Assembly (NCBI RefSeq): GCF_042652345.1
Contig: NZ_JBHSJJ010000022.1
Span: forward strand, 12,296 to 76,295
From: Negadavirga shengliensis
Lineage (GTDB): Bacteria > Bacteroidota > Bacteroidia > Cytophagales > Cyclobacteriaceae
DNA length: 64,000 nt
Reading direction: 5' to 3'
A program made the translations under genes and the position numbers. Position 1 is the stretch's first letter. Each line of letters opens with the position of its first letter. Under the pieces are notes generated by a model. That model saw only the letters and a program-made list of their open reading frames with translations. It ran no database searches and had not been told where the DNA came from. Below, in pieces: positions 18,143 to 27,086 of the stretch.

Positions 18143-19438
18143 TCATTTTGCGTAAGCCAGTATATCCTGTCCGATATCCCTACGGTAATTTACATTTTCC
18201 CAACTGATCTGACTGACTCTTTCATATGCGTTAGAAATGGCTTCCTCCACACTTTTCCCCTTTCCTGTAATGCCGAGCACCCTGCCTCCATTTGTTTGGA
18301 CAGTGCCATCTTTTGTCAAAGATGTACCCGCATGAAAAGTGATCGATGAAGTGTTGTTATCCGCATGAAGTCCAGTTATTTTTTTTCCTTTTTCGTAGGA
18401 CTCAGGATATCCTCCTGCTACCATAACGACTGTTGAAGTAACGAAATTCTCGGTTTGCAAGGTATAATTGGCCAAGCCTTTGGTGGCTATGGCTTTCAAA
18501 AGTGCCACAAAGTCACTTTTTATCCTTGGCAATACGGCCTGCGTTTCCGGGTCCCCCATCCTTACATTGTATTCTATCACCTTGGGTTGGCCGTCGACGT
18601 TCATTAGCCCGATGAAAAGAAAACCCCGGTAATCTATGTTTTCTTTTTTTAGCCCTTCGATGGTGGGCTTGACGATTTCTTCCTCAACTTTATCCATGAA
18701 AGCCTGGTCCGCAAAAGGCACAGGGCTTATGGCCCCCATACCACCTGTATTGGGCCCCGTATCTTTTTCACCAATTCTTTTATAGTCCTTTGCCTCAGGG
18801 AGGATTTTGTAACTTTCCCCGTCGGTGGCTACAAACACCGACAGTTCTATTCCGGAAAGGAATTCCTCAATCACCACCTTCGCTGATGCTTCTCCGAATT
18901 TCTTTTCCAACAACATTTCCCTGAAGCTTGCTTCCGCTTCCTCGTAGGATTGACAGATGAGCACGCCTTTTCCAGCTGCCAGGCCATCAGCCTTCAATAC
19001 CACCGGTAACTTTTGTTTCCGGATAAAAGAAAGTCCTTCATTTAATGTGTCTTCGGTAAAGGTATCATACCCGGCAGTGGGGATGTTATTCGCTTTCATG
19101 AACTGCTTGGAAAAATCCTTGCTGCCCTCCAAGGTGGCCCCAAGTTGGTCCGGACCTACTATGGGCAGATGAGATGTTTCGGGATTGCTGCTCAAATAAT
19201 TTCTTAATCCCTTCACCAAGGGTTCTTCGGGTCCCACAACCAAAAGATCAACAGATTCCCTTATACATGTGTCCTTGATGTTCTGAAAGTCGGTTACGTT
19301 TATGGGGAGGTTAATGCCCAATTCGGATGTTCCGGCATTTCCGGGGGCAATGTATAATTTTTTGCAGAGATTACTTTGTTTTATTTTCCAGGCAAAAGCA
19401 TGTTCTCTTCCGCCGCTACCTACCAGCAATATGTTCAT
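18143..19438 (-). CDS. purD: phosphoribosylamine--glycine ligase
   Basis: A 431-aa ATP-grasp enzyme, the normal length for GARS. It joins glycine to phosphoribosylamine in the second step of purine synthesis. The motifs are VGSGGREHAFAW at residues 6-17, VVGPEEPLVKG near 73, the ATP-grasp strand VLKADGLAAGKGV near 138, the family signature RMGDPETQ near 291, and a C-terminal domain ending in the RRDIG pattern. It starts 14 bp after recQ and is probably co-transcribed with it; that pairing is not functional in any obvious way. Confidence 0.95.
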   Translation of the reverse strand: MNILLVGSGGREHAFAWKIKQSNLCKKLYIAPGNAGTSELGINLPINVTDFQNIKDTCIRESVDLLVVGPEEPLVKGLRNYLSSNPETSHLPIVGPDQLGATLEGSKDFSKQFMKANNIPTAGYDTFTEDTLNEGLSFIRKQKLPVVLKADGLAAGKGVLICQSYEEAEASFREMLLEKKFGEASAKVVIEEFLSGIELSVFVATDGESYKILPEAKDYKRIGEKDTGPNTGGMGAISPVPFADQAFMDKVEEEIVKPTIEGLKKENIDYRGFLFIGLMNVDGQPKVIEYNVRMGDPETQAVLPRIKSDFVALLKAIATKGLANYTLQTENFVTSTVVMVAGGYPESYEKGKKITGLHADNNTSSITFHAGTSLTKDGTVQTNGGRVLGITGKGKSVEEAISNAYERVSQISWENVNYRRDIGQDILAYAK

Positions 19439-19452
19439 TTGTTTCTTTTGGT

Positions 19453-21630
19453 TTAATTTGCATGGTCTGATATGAATTTGATCCGGTATACCCTGATCTC
19501 TTCTTCCGAAAAGTCGTCGTCTTCCAGCTCCAGCATGGCATCCCGGATTTTGTCAGTATCAGCCGTCATGAAATAATCGTGGAGGATGTCTTCCCGCTCA
19601 TCGTCCATGATGTTGTGTATATAATAGTTGATATTCAGTTTAGTGCCGCTGTATATGATCTGTTCAATTTCATGCAGGAGTTCCCCCATGCTGATGTTCA
19701 GATTGTTGGCGATTTCATCCAGATCGATTTTCCTGTCAATCTGTTGGATGATGGATATTTTTACTTTAGACCTGGTGCCTGATGTTTTGACGACCACATC
19801 TGAAGCCGTGATGATCTCGTTTTCCTCCACATAATTTTCAATGAGTTTCAGAAAGCTAGCGCCAAACTTGGCTACTTTTCCCATTCCGACCCCGTTTATC
19901 TGAGCCAGTTCGTCACGGGTAGTAGGATATACGGTAGCCATTTCTTCTAAAGAAGGGTCTTGAAAAATTACGTAAGGGGGGAGGTTTTTGGCCTTGGCTA
20001 CTTTTTTCCTTTCAGCTTTCAGCAACTCAAAAAGCTTTTCGTCGTAAGCTTTTCCCATGCCGCCCATCTCTTCCGAAGATACAGTTTCTGACATTTCTTC
20101 AAAATTGTGGTTTTTGCTTAAGGTTACGGGATAGGGGTTTTTTTCGAAACTTTCACTTTTATCAGAAAGCAGGATAACGCCATAATTTTCAATATCTTTT
20201 TCCAAAAGCCCAAAGATCATGGCCTGCCTGATCACTGTTTTCCAATGAACTTCATCCTGTTCTCTGCCCCTACCAAAGACAGAGAGCCTGTCGTGATGGT
20301 AACTTTCAATATAATCATCTTTTTCCCCTCTGATGAGGCTGACGATATGATCCATGCTAAAGCGTTGTTTCGTCTCTTTGACCGCTTTTATTACCGTCAA
20401 AACGTCTTCTTGGCCATCAAAGGTTTCTTTGGACTTTTTGCAGTTATCGCAATAGCCACAGTCTTTTTCAAGGCTTTCTCCAAAATAATGGAGCAAAAAC
20501 CTCCGCCGGCATACCGAACTTTCAGCATACGCGGCCATTTCCTGTAAGAGCACCTTGGCATTTTCCCGCTCGTTTACCGGTTTGTCCTTGTTGAATTTCT
20601 CCAGTTTGATGATATCATCGTAACGGTAAAACATCAGACAGTGGCCTTCCAGACCATCTCTTCCTGCCCTTCCGGTTTCTTGGTAATAGCCCTCCAATGA
20701 TTTGGGGACATCGTAATGGATCACATATCTCACATCGGGCTTGTCGATCCCCATGCCAAAAGCAATGGTGGCAACGATGACGTCCACCTCCTCATTAAGG
20801 AAATCGTCTTGGTTTTTTACCCTTACATTTCCTTCAAGTCCCGCATGATAGGGGGCTGAACTGATTCCGTTGACCTTAAGAAGTTCCGCTATTTCCTCCA
20901 CTTTTTTTCTGCTGAGGCAATAAATGATCCCGGATTTCCCCTTTTGTGACTTGATATATTTGATGATCTCTTTCTTGGTTTCGTTCTTAACTTTGGGCCT
21001 GACTTCGTAATACAGGTTGGTCCTGTTAAAAGAAGATTTATAAAGGTCTGCCTCCTCCATCTGGAGGTTGCGCTGTATGTCCTGCTGCACTTTGGGAGTG
21101 GCTGTCGCCGTCAAAGCGATGACAGGTAAATTATTGCCGATCTGGGCGATGATTGATTTTATTTTCCGGTACTCGGGCCTGAAGTCATGCCCCCATTCTG
21201 AGATGCAATGGGCTTCATCAATGGCCACAAAACTGACATTAGCCGTTTTAAGGAAGTTGACGTTTTCTTCTTTTGTGAGGGACTCAGGTGCCACATACAG
21301 TAATTTGGTCAGACCGGACTGGACTTCGCTCTTGACCTTGTTGGTTTCTGATTTACTGAGGGTGGAGTTAAGAAAATGGGCATTGATCCCAAAGCTGTTG
21401 AGCTGATCTACCTGGTTTTTCATCAAGGCAATCAGAGGAGAGATGACAATGGCTGTACCTTCTTTGATAACGGCAGGAAGCTGATAGCAGAGAGATTTCC
21501 CTGCTCCGGTAGGCATGATGACAAAGGTATTATTCCCTTCTAATATATTGTCGACAATTGCTTGCTGGTTTCCTCTGAATTGGTTGAAACCGAATATTCT
21601 CTTTAGGTTTTCTTTTACAATATTATCCAC
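19453..21630 (-). CDS. recQ: ATP-dependent DNA helicase RecQ
   Basis: A 725-aa 3'-5' DNA helicase. The motifs are FRGNQQAIV (motif 0), MPTGAGKSLCYQ near residue 38 (Walker A), IDEAHCISEWGHDFRPEY near 137 (DEAH and aromatic loop), FGMGIDKPDVRYVIH, and YYQETGRAGRDG. The RecQ Zn-binding Cys set follows (CRRRFLLHYFGE, CGYCDNC), then the winged-helix RQC and an HRDC domain near residue 530. The last 80 residues are a small HTH-like acidic tail. The only in-frame start that keeps motif 0 is GTG at 21628-21630. It heads the recQ-purD-ricT-gldH group. Confidence 0.95.
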   Translation of the reverse strand: MDNIVKENLKRIFGFNQFRGNQQAIVDNILEGNNTFVIMPTGAGKSLCYQLPAVIKEGTAIVISPLIALMKNQVDQLNSFGINAHFLNSTLSKSETNKVKSEVQSGLTKLLYVAPESLTKEENVNFLKTANVSFVAIDEAHCISEWGHDFRPEYRKIKSIIAQIGNNLPVIALTATATPKVQQDIQRNLQMEEADLYKSSFNRTNLYYEVRPKVKNETKKEIIKYIKSQKGKSGIIYCLSRKKVEEIAELLKVNGISSAPYHAGLEGNVRVKNQDDFLNEEVDVIVATIAFGMGIDKPDVRYVIHYDVPKSLEGYYQETGRAGRDGLEGHCLMFYRYDDIIKLEKFNKDKPVNERENAKVLLQEMAAYAESSVCRRRFLLHYFGESLEKDCGYCDNCKKSKETFDGQEDVLTVIKAVKETKQRFSMDHIVSLIRGEKDDYIESYHHDRLSVFGRGREQDEVHWKTVIRQAMIFGLLEKDIENYGVILLSDKSESFEKNPYPVTLSKNHNFEEMSETVSSEEMGGMGKAYDEKLFELLKAERKKVAKAKNLPPYVIFQDPSLEEMATVYPTTRDELAQINGVGMGKVAKFGASFLKLIENYVEENEIITASDVVVKTSGTRSKVKISIIQQIDRKIDLDEIANNLNISMGELLHEIEQIIYSGTKLNINYYIHNIMDDEREDILHDYFMTADTDKIRDAMLELEDDDFSEEEIRVYRIKFISDHAN

Positions 21631-21693
21631 TTCACATTTAGGTTAATGAGTTGCACCTTGCTAGCCATTAAAAGATTAATGTATTTCTTTTCC

Positions 21694-21701
21694 TACCTTT
21701 G
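21694..21701 (+). promoter_or_regulatory. candidate -7 box of kdsD-like gene (TACCTTTG)
   Basis: An exact TAnnTTTG match on the plus strand, 29 bp before the kdsD start. That leaves a leader of about 20 nt. No strong -33 TTG was found at the expected distance. Confidence 0.5.
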
Positions 21702-21703
21702 TA

Positions 21704-21711
21704 CAAAATTA
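21704..21711 (-). promoter_or_regulatory. candidate divergent -7 box for recQ (TAATTTTG)
   Basis: An exact TAnnTTTG match on the minus strand, 73 bp before the recQ GTG. It is only 2 bp from the plus-strand box for kdsD, so the two divergent promoters may compete. Confidence 0.35.
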
Positions 21712-21730
21712 ACAATTAACAACTGTAAAA

Positions 21731-22699
21731 TTGAAATTACTAAAAAATATTAAAAGCACTGCTATAAAAGTACTTCAAAACGAATCAGATGCCATCAGAA
21801 ATATGATAAATTTTGTAGACAGCGACTTTGAAGCCTGTGTGAGTGATATATTGGCATCTCCGGGCAGGGTAGTGGTCACAGGCATCGGTAAAAGCGCCAT
21901 TATATCAAATAAAATTGTAGCAACACTGAATTCCACCGGAACTCCTTCTTTATTTATGCATGCAGCCGATGCAATTCATGGGGATTTGGGTATGATAAAA
22001 AAAGAAGATTTCGTAATATGCGTATCGAAAAGCGGAAATACCCCCGAGATTAAAGTTCTGGTACCACTTTTAAAAAGATCAGGTAATAAATTGGTGGCAT
22101 TGGTATGCAATATAAATAGTTATCTGGCCGAGCAGTCGGATTATGTTCTCAATGCCAGCATCACGGAGGAGGCCTGCCCTAATAATTTGGCGCCCACGAC
22201 CAGTACTACCGCACAGTTGGCGTTAGGGGATGCATTGGCCATATGCCTGCTTGAAGCAAGAGGGTTTACCGCGGCTGATTTCGCCAGATACCATCCCGGA
22301 GGATCTTTGGGCAAGCAACTTTACCTTACCGTGGGAGATATCATGGACAGACAGCTGCTGCCGGCAGTGGGAGAAGCGGCCTCATTAAAAGATGTTATAT
22401 TGGAAATCAGCAGTAAAAGGCTGGGAGCAACCGCCGTATTGGATGAAAACCGGAATCTTAAAGGAATCATTACGGACGGCGACTTAAGGAGGATGCTTCA
22501 GCAGAATCCCGATCTCTCTAAAATAAAAGCAAAGGAAATCATGACAGATTCTCCTAAGACGATCATGTCCAATGAATATGCCATCAGAGCATTGAATATG
22601 ATGAAAGCCCATAATATTACTCAACTGGTGGTTCAGGATGGCAAAAGAACGGTAGGGTTTATTCATATTCATGATTTGATGAAAGAAGGCATAGTTTAG
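21731..22699 (+). CDS. kdsD: arabinose-5-phosphate isomerase, KdsD/KpsF family
   Basis: A 322-aa protein with an N-terminal SIS domain and two C-terminal CBS domains. It interconverts ribulose-5-phosphate and arabinose-5-phosphate, the first step towards Kdo for lipopolysaccharide. The SIS motifs are GIGKSAIISNK near residue 54, HAADAIHGDLG near 79 and SKSGNTPE near 100, with TTSTTAQLALGDALA before the linker. The CBS repeats cover about 205-320 and end with an IHIHDL-type strand. The start is TTG at 21731; the first in-frame ATG would remove the opening helix that the family keeps. Confidence 0.92.
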   Translation: MKLLKNIKSTAIKVLQNESDAIRNMINFVDSDFEACVSDILASPGRVVVTGIGKSAIISNKIVATLNSTGTPSLFMHAADAIHGDLGMIKKEDFVICVSKSGNTPEIKVLVPLLKRSGNKLVALVCNINSYLAEQSDYVLNASITEEACPNNLAPTTSTTAQLALGDALAICLLEARGFTAADFARYHPGGSLGKQLYLTVGDIMDRQLLPAVGEAASLKDVILEISSKRLGATAVLDENRNLKGIITDGDLRRMLQQNPDLSKIKAKEIMTDSPKTIMSNEYAIRALNMMKAHNITQLVVQDGKRTVGFIHIHDLMKEGIV

Positions 22700-22702
22700 A
22701 CA

Positions 22703-23779
22703 ATGGAAAAGAAAGACAAATATGTAGTCATATTGGCGGGAGGAGTAGGGATAAAATTTTGGCCGTATAGCAGAAACAGCAAGCCAAAGCAATTTCTGGA
22801 TCTGTTGGGTACAGGCAAAACCCTCCTGCAAATGACCTTTGACCGGTTCAGACAGCACTATGATGCAGCTAGTTTTTTGGTAGTAACCAATAAAAAATAT
22901 GCCCATCTGGTTAAACAGCAGCTTCCTGAATTGTCAGAAAACCAGATATTGATGGAACCTTTGCGGAGAAATACAGCGGCATCCATCGCTTTGGCCAGCT
23001 ATAAGATCAAAAAAATGAATCCGAAAGCCAAAGTATTGATCAGTCCCTCGGATCAGCTGATTTTCAACGAATACATTTTTTTCCAGGCTATAAATAAAGC
23101 ATTTGAGGGAGCTGAAGCCGGTCACAACCTGATCACGATAGGGATACAGCCCAACCGACCTGATACCAGCTATGGGTATATCCAGTATATAGAGGAGGAC
23201 CAGGCCGAAGTAAAAAAGGTAAAGACCTTTACCGAAAAACCCAATGCGCAATTGGCTGCAACTTTTCTCGAAAGTGGGGATTTTGTCTGGAACTCGGGGA
23301 TGTTTGTGTGGAAGAACCAAAGCATAATCAATGCCATAGAAAAACATATCCCCGAACTGGCAGAAGCTTTTGAGGATGGGGAAGACTATTTTTGTACGGA
23401 AAAAGAATCTGAATTTCTAAGGAAGGCCTACAGCCTGATTAAAAACATATCCGTTGACCATGGTATTCTGGAGAAATCCAACGCGGTATACGTGGTATTG
23501 GGAGACTTCGGCTGGTCGGATCTGGGGTCCTGGCAAAACCTGTATGAGGTGAGCAACAAAGACATCCATAAGAATGCGGTGAACGGGAATGCCCTTCTGT
23601 ATGATACCCAAAACTGTTACATTAAACTCCCGCCCGAAAAACTGCTGGTAGTACATGGTTTGAAGGATTACCTTATCAGTGAAAGTGACAACGTCTTGCT
23701 TATTTGTAAGCTTAAAGAGGAAGACAGGTTCCGGGAGTTTGTCAATGACGCCAAAAAAGTCAATGACGGATATATTTAA
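22703..23779 (+). CDS. mannose-1-phosphate guanylyltransferase
   Basis: A 358-aa nucleotidyltransferase that makes GDP-mannose from GTP and mannose-1-phosphate for surface glycans. The N-terminal signature reads GGVGIKFWPYSR...PKQF, where most relatives have Gly-x-Arg in place of IK. The downstream blocks are PLRRNTAASIALA, SPSDQ, FTEKPN and WNSGMFVWK. It lacks the C-terminal phosphomannose isomerase domain of long ManC proteins, as is usual in Bacteroidota. It starts 3 bp behind kdsD and is clearly in the same operon, so both feed sugar-nucleotide or envelope glycan synthesis. Confidence 0.9.
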   Translation: MEKKDKYVVILAGGVGIKFWPYSRNSKPKQFLDLLGTGKTLLQMTFDRFRQHYDAASFLVVTNKKYAHLVKQQLPELSENQILMEPLRRNTAASIALASYKIKKMNPKAKVLISPSDQLIFNEYIFFQAINKAFEGAEAGHNLITIGIQPNRPDTSYGYIQYIEEDQAEVKKVKTFTEKPNAQLAATFLESGDFVWNSGMFVWKNQSIINAIEKHIPELAEAFEDGEDYFCTEKESEFLRKAYSLIKNISVDHGILEKSNAVYVVLGDFGWSDLGSWQNLYEVSNKDIHKNAVNGNALLYDTQNCYIKLPPEKLLVVHGLKDYLISESDNVLLICKLKEEDRFREFVNDAKKVNDGYI

Positions 23780-23891
23780 GAGAAGAGTGATCCGACACAA
23801 TGGTTTTGCTTTCTAATATCGAAAACCGGCAAAAGATAGATCAGGCGGTTCTCAAAATATCCGGGTGTTGGTGTCTCAGAAGCAATGTAGG

Positions 23892-24713
23892 TTACTGAGA
23901 CAACCGCCCCCCTTTCTCATGGTAATCCACGGCCGCCCGTACCGACCCGTATTCGATCAACAGCTGTCTTGCCCGTTCTTCATCCAGCCCTGTAGCTTCC
24001 ATGATCATTTTCGTGCCACGATTTACGAGTTTTTTGTTTGAAAGCTGCATGTCCACCATTTTGTTGCCCTTCACTTTGCCCAACTTGATCATCACACTGG
24101 TAGAAATCATGTTAAGCGCGAGTTTCTGGGCTGTTCCGGATTTCATTCTGGTGCTTCCCGTGACAAATTCAGGTCCCACAACGATTTCGACCGGAAATTG
24201 TACAGCTTTAGCCAAGGGACTCCCTTCGTTACAGGTAATGCATCCGGTCAACAAACCGTTAGTTCTTGCTTCGGTTACCCCCCCTATGACATAAGGCGTG
24301 GTACCGGAGGCGGCGATCCCAATGACGGTATCGTATGGGTTGGTCCCGTGGCTGAGGATATCTTTCCAGGCTTGATCTGGGTTGTCTTCTGCATTTTCGA
24401 CCGCCTTTCTGATGGCCTGGTCCCCGCCCGCAATGATGCCTATGACCATATCATGAGGCACTCCGTATGTTGGAGGGCATTCGGAGGCATCCAAAATTCC
24501 CAATCGGCCGCTCGTGCCCGCTCCTATGTAAAATAAGCGGCCTCCTTTTTGCATTCTGGGAACGATTTCGGATACCAGTTTTTCAATCTGGGGTAAAGCA
24601 TTACCCACCGCCATGGGAACGGTCCTGTCTTCCCGGTTCATGTTGCTGAGCAGTTCTTTGATGCTCATTTTTTCCAAGTGGTCGTAATAGGAAGGGCTTT
24701 CTGTCGTGCTCAT
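23892..24713 (-). CDS. murQ: N-acetylmuramic acid 6-phosphate etherase
   Basis: A 273-aa SIS-domain enzyme that cleaves the lactyl ether of MurNAc-6-phosphate to give GlcNAc-6-phosphate and D-lactate in cell-wall recycling. The landmarks are GGRLFYIGAGTSGRLGILDA near residue 57, ECPPTYG near 78, AASGTTPYV near 134, and EFVTGSTRMKSGTAQK near 182. The C-terminal UBA-like helix region is short, about 30 residues below the E. coli length. Its ATG overlaps the end of the kinase gene by 4 bp, so the pair is translationally coupled. Confidence 0.95.
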   Translation of the reverse strand: MSTTESPSYYDHLEKMSIKELLSNMNREDRTVPMAVGNALPQIEKLVSEIVPRMQKGGRLFYIGAGTSGRLGILDASECPPTYGVPHDMVIGIIAGGDQAIRKAVENAEDNPDQAWKDILSHGTNPYDTVIGIAASGTTPYVIGGVTEARTNGLLTGCITCNEGSPLAKAVQFPVEIVVGPEFVTGSTRMKSGTAQKLALNMISTSVMIKLGKVKGNKMVDMQLSNKKLVNRGTKMIMEATGLDEERARQLLIEYGSVRAAVDYHEKGGRLSQ

Positions 24714-25552
24714 ATTTTTTGCTGATGGTATAGGGTTAATCCCGCTATGGGGGTTTCGAGAATAATTTGGATATCGGCATTCATATCAAGCCCTACTTTT
24801 CTAAGAATGTCGCTGTTGTAAAATGCAATGGATCCGACGAAGTTCACCGTTTTATTTTGGTAGTTTTCATACCTCGTCACATGCCGGATAAAGAAATCTT
24901 TAAACGCATTGTAAATCAGGCTGTAGCAGTAAGGATCAGATTTATACGTGGCTACAAATTTGCTGAAACCGGCCATATACCTGTTAGGGAAAGGTTTTTT
25001 ATATACATTTTCCTGTATGGTCAATATGGAGAGCTCGAGTTCTTGAAGGGCCATTTTTCTAATGTGGGAAGGCATATCGTCATATATGAAATCTTGCAGA
25101 AAATGCTTGCCTATATACGCGCCGCCTCCTTCATCACCCAGAAGATAGCCTGGGGATGGTCTGCTGTTGATGATGTTTTCTCCGTCATAATCCCCACTGT
25201 TCGAACCTGTGCCCAGGATACAGGCGATACCGGGTTGGTGACCACATGTGGCCCTCGCAGCGGCCATCAGGTCATGGTCCACATGCACCCTTGCTTCTTC
25301 AAAAATGCTGTTGAACAGCCTTCTTACGGTTTCCTGGTTTTTTTCAGAAGTACATCCGGCACCATAAAAATAGACTTCCTGAATTTTGCCCCTGAGTTCC
25401 AAAAGATCAGCAACCTGCAGGTCTGCAAGCATCTCTTCTTCTTTCTGGTAGTAGGGATTAAAACCCACCGTCCTGAATTGGGTGATTTTGCCGTTAGAAT
25501 GGATGACTCTCCAGTCGGTTTTGCTGGAGCCACTGTCCGCTATCAATATCAT
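24710..25552 (-). CDS. BadF/BadG/BcrA/BcrD-type N-acetylglucosamine kinase
   Basis: A 280-aa ASKHA-fold kinase. The phosphate-1 loop is ADSGSSKTDWRV at residues 4-15, the adenosine/phosphate-2 loop is CILGTGSNSGDYDG near residue 111, and LLGDEGGGAYIGK follows near 135. Relatives phosphorylate N-acetylglucosamine or similar amino sugars. Coupling to murQ supports a role in peptidoglycan sugar salvage, perhaps on MurNAc or GlcNAc (inference). It begins 1 bp behind the cytochrome-b5-like gene. Confidence 0.88.
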   Translation of the reverse strand: MILIADSGSSKTDWRVIHSNGKITQFRTVGFNPYYQKEEEMLADLQVADLLELRGKIQEVYFYGAGCTSEKNQETVRRLFNSIFEEARVHVDHDLMAAARATCGHQPGIACILGTGSNSGDYDGENIINSRPSPGYLLGDEGGGAYIGKHFLQDFIYDDMPSHIRKMALQELELSILTIQENVYKKPFPNRYMAGFSKFVATYKSDPYCYSLIYNAFKDFFIRHVTRYENYQNKTVNFVGSIAFYNSDILRKVGLDMNADIQIILETPIAGLTLYHQQKI

Positions 25553-25553
25553 T

Positions 25554-25784
25554 TTATGAAATCAGATATCCAATTGGTTTGAATTTGTCAAACACATTTT
25601 CATTATGAGGGGCATCTTTTAGCTCTTCGGTAAGGTCTTGACCTGCCCAGTGTTCGTAATGCTGTCCGTTTCGCCAAAGCCTTGAAGCAGTAACATCATA
25701 GACCATGCCTTTATAAGCTATCCATATTTCGGGTTTATCCTGCCCGTTTCTGAGCGCCAGCTGATTTTTAGTGACGCTGATCAT
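25554..25784 (-). CDS. small cytochrome b5-like heme/steroid-binding domain protein
   Basis: A 76-aa protein made only of a truncated cytochrome b5 fold. It has the b5 opening (LALRNGQ...IWIAYKGMVYDVT at residues 9-32), W-x-NG-x-H at about 37-42, HWAGQDLT near 45, and APHNE near 58. The two His sites at about 42-45 and 59 are in the positions kept in bacterial stand-alone b5 domains. There is no signal peptide or membrane anchor. It may bind heme in the cytosol (inference). It lies in the same run as murQ, with 1-bp spacing to the kinase. Confidence 0.82.
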   Translation of the reverse strand: MISVTKNQLALRNGQDKPEIWIAYKGMVYDVTASRLWRNGQHYEHWAGQDLTEELKDAPHNENVFDKFKPIGYLIS

Positions 25785-25846
25785 GCGATGACGGCCACAA
25801 ATATAGAAAAATCCTTATGCTTAATCTTTGGCATCGGAGAGATATG

Positions 25847-27001
25847 TCAATACATTTTGAGTTGGGCATTGATCCATCTTTCCGGGATTTCCCCCTTTTG
25901 TGCAGTTTGATAGTCCTGATAGCTGCATGGAATGATGGTGTCTCTGCTGTACTTTTCATTTCCGGTGCCCGGGATCTCCATCCACCACTTCCCACTCAAT
26001 TTGCTTTTATAAAAATATAGGATTGATGGTTTGGAATCCAGGGAAACGGTATATTTTGTATAGTCACTGCCCTGAAACGAGAGACTGTCTTTTCTGTGGT
26101 AAAACCCTTCAATAAAATACCACAGCATGGTTGCGATTACTGCGGCGGTTTTTTTTCTGGGATCATCAAAGGTGGCGTGGTAGCCAAATATACCGGCGGA
26201 ACTTAGCTTTTCGTTCATCCCTGCGAACCAACAGATCTGACAAGCTTCTTCAGCAGAAAGCCCAAACGGCTGGGCATCCACGGCACCCGGTGCATCGGTT
26301 GACTGAATGGCGCAGACATCAAAACTCAGCAGATCGGCATTTCTTATTAAAGGCTCCACCTCTTTAAAATTTTCCCTTAACTTACCTAACCTGACATGAT
26401 CGAAATACAATTTTTCAAGCGTATTGACAAGCTCATTATCAGTGAGGAAACTTTGATATGCCAAGTGGCAATAATTAAAAAGAAAATTTGGTTTTCGCAA
26501 TATGATTTCCTGGGAATGGATTTCTTGGGGAGTGCCGGTGTCTTCCATGTCCATTTTGGCATCTATTGTAAGAAGGCTCACCAGTTTTTTCATATGCTGG
26601 TAGGAAAGATATTGACCGATATCAAGGTCATGGCTTCCTCCTATAAATAGGGGAAGCACTTGCATTTTCAGCAGTAATTCGCCGACTGAACTTAAAACAG
26701 CAATTGTTTCTTTTAAATTTCCGCCCGGTTTCAAATTCCCCAGATCGGCTATTTTGTAAGCCACCTGGCCCTTTTTTAATTGGAACAGTTTTTCCCTTAT
26801 TGCCGTGGTGCTGGTGTTGTCGTTTTCAATATCTGCATGAGACCCCCTATATTCTTCTATTCCGATGATGGCAACCTGAATCCCCTCCAGGTTGGGAAAA
26901 GTCTCTCCGTGATAATGGATGTGGTTAAAAAAAGCGTTATGGCCATAGGTTTTTCGGATTAATTTTTCAGGAATAGGGTCAAAAAAAACTTGTAAATCCA
27001 T
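25847..27001 (-). CDS. arginase/formiminoglutamase-fold protein with altered metal site
   Basis: A 384-aa member of the ureohydrolase superfamily. GGSHD (residues 121-125) supplies the first metal His. The second motif reads DAKMD at 147-151, where active enzymes have Asp-Ala-His-x-Asp. The third reads SFDVCAIQSTDAPG from residue 226, with Cys230 where active enzymes have Asp. So at least two of the six manganese ligands are replaced. It may bind one metal, work on another substrate, or be non-catalytic. Related proteins are often annotated formimidoylglutamase in this phylum. It leads the transcript with the b5-like, kinase and murQ genes, 62 bp upstream. Confidence 0.82.
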   Translation of the reverse strand: MDLQVFFDPIPEKLIRKTYGHNAFFNHIHYHGETFPNLEGIQVAIIGIEEYRGSHADIENDNTSTTAIREKLFQLKKGQVAYKIADLGNLKPGGNLKETIAVLSSVGELLLKMQVLPLFIGGSHDLDIGQYLSYQHMKKLVSLLTIDAKMDMEDTGTPQEIHSQEIILRKPNFLFNYCHLAYQSFLTDNELVNTLEKLYFDHVRLGKLRENFKEVEPLIRNADLLSFDVCAIQSTDAPGAVDAQPFGLSAEEACQICWFAGMNEKLSSAGIFGYHATFDDPRKKTAAVIATMLWYFIEGFYHRKDSLSFQGSDYTKYTVSLDSKPSILYFYKSKLSGKWWMEIPGTGNEKYSRDTIIPCSYQDYQTAQKGEIPERWINAQLKMY

Positions 27002-27050
27002 GGAATATGATTTGAATAGTGGGCGTTAAATTTACGCAATAGCAGAAAAT

Positions 27051-27077
27051 AAAAAAAGTCCCGCATAACTACGGGAC
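27051..27077 (-). terminator. terminator after nqrF, possibly bidirectional
   Basis: GTCCCG (27058-27063) pairs with CGGGAC (27072-27077) around an 8-nt loop. On the minus strand seven T residues follow (27051-27057). T residues at 27082-27088 flank the plus-strand side too. Confidence 0.8.
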
Positions 27078-27086
27078 CTTGTTTTT

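Noticed and set aside
23843..23908. Inverted repeats around the end of murQ as a terminator
   Set aside because: GTCTCAG/CTGAGAC has a 15-nt loop, lies partly in the coding end of murQ and has no T run.
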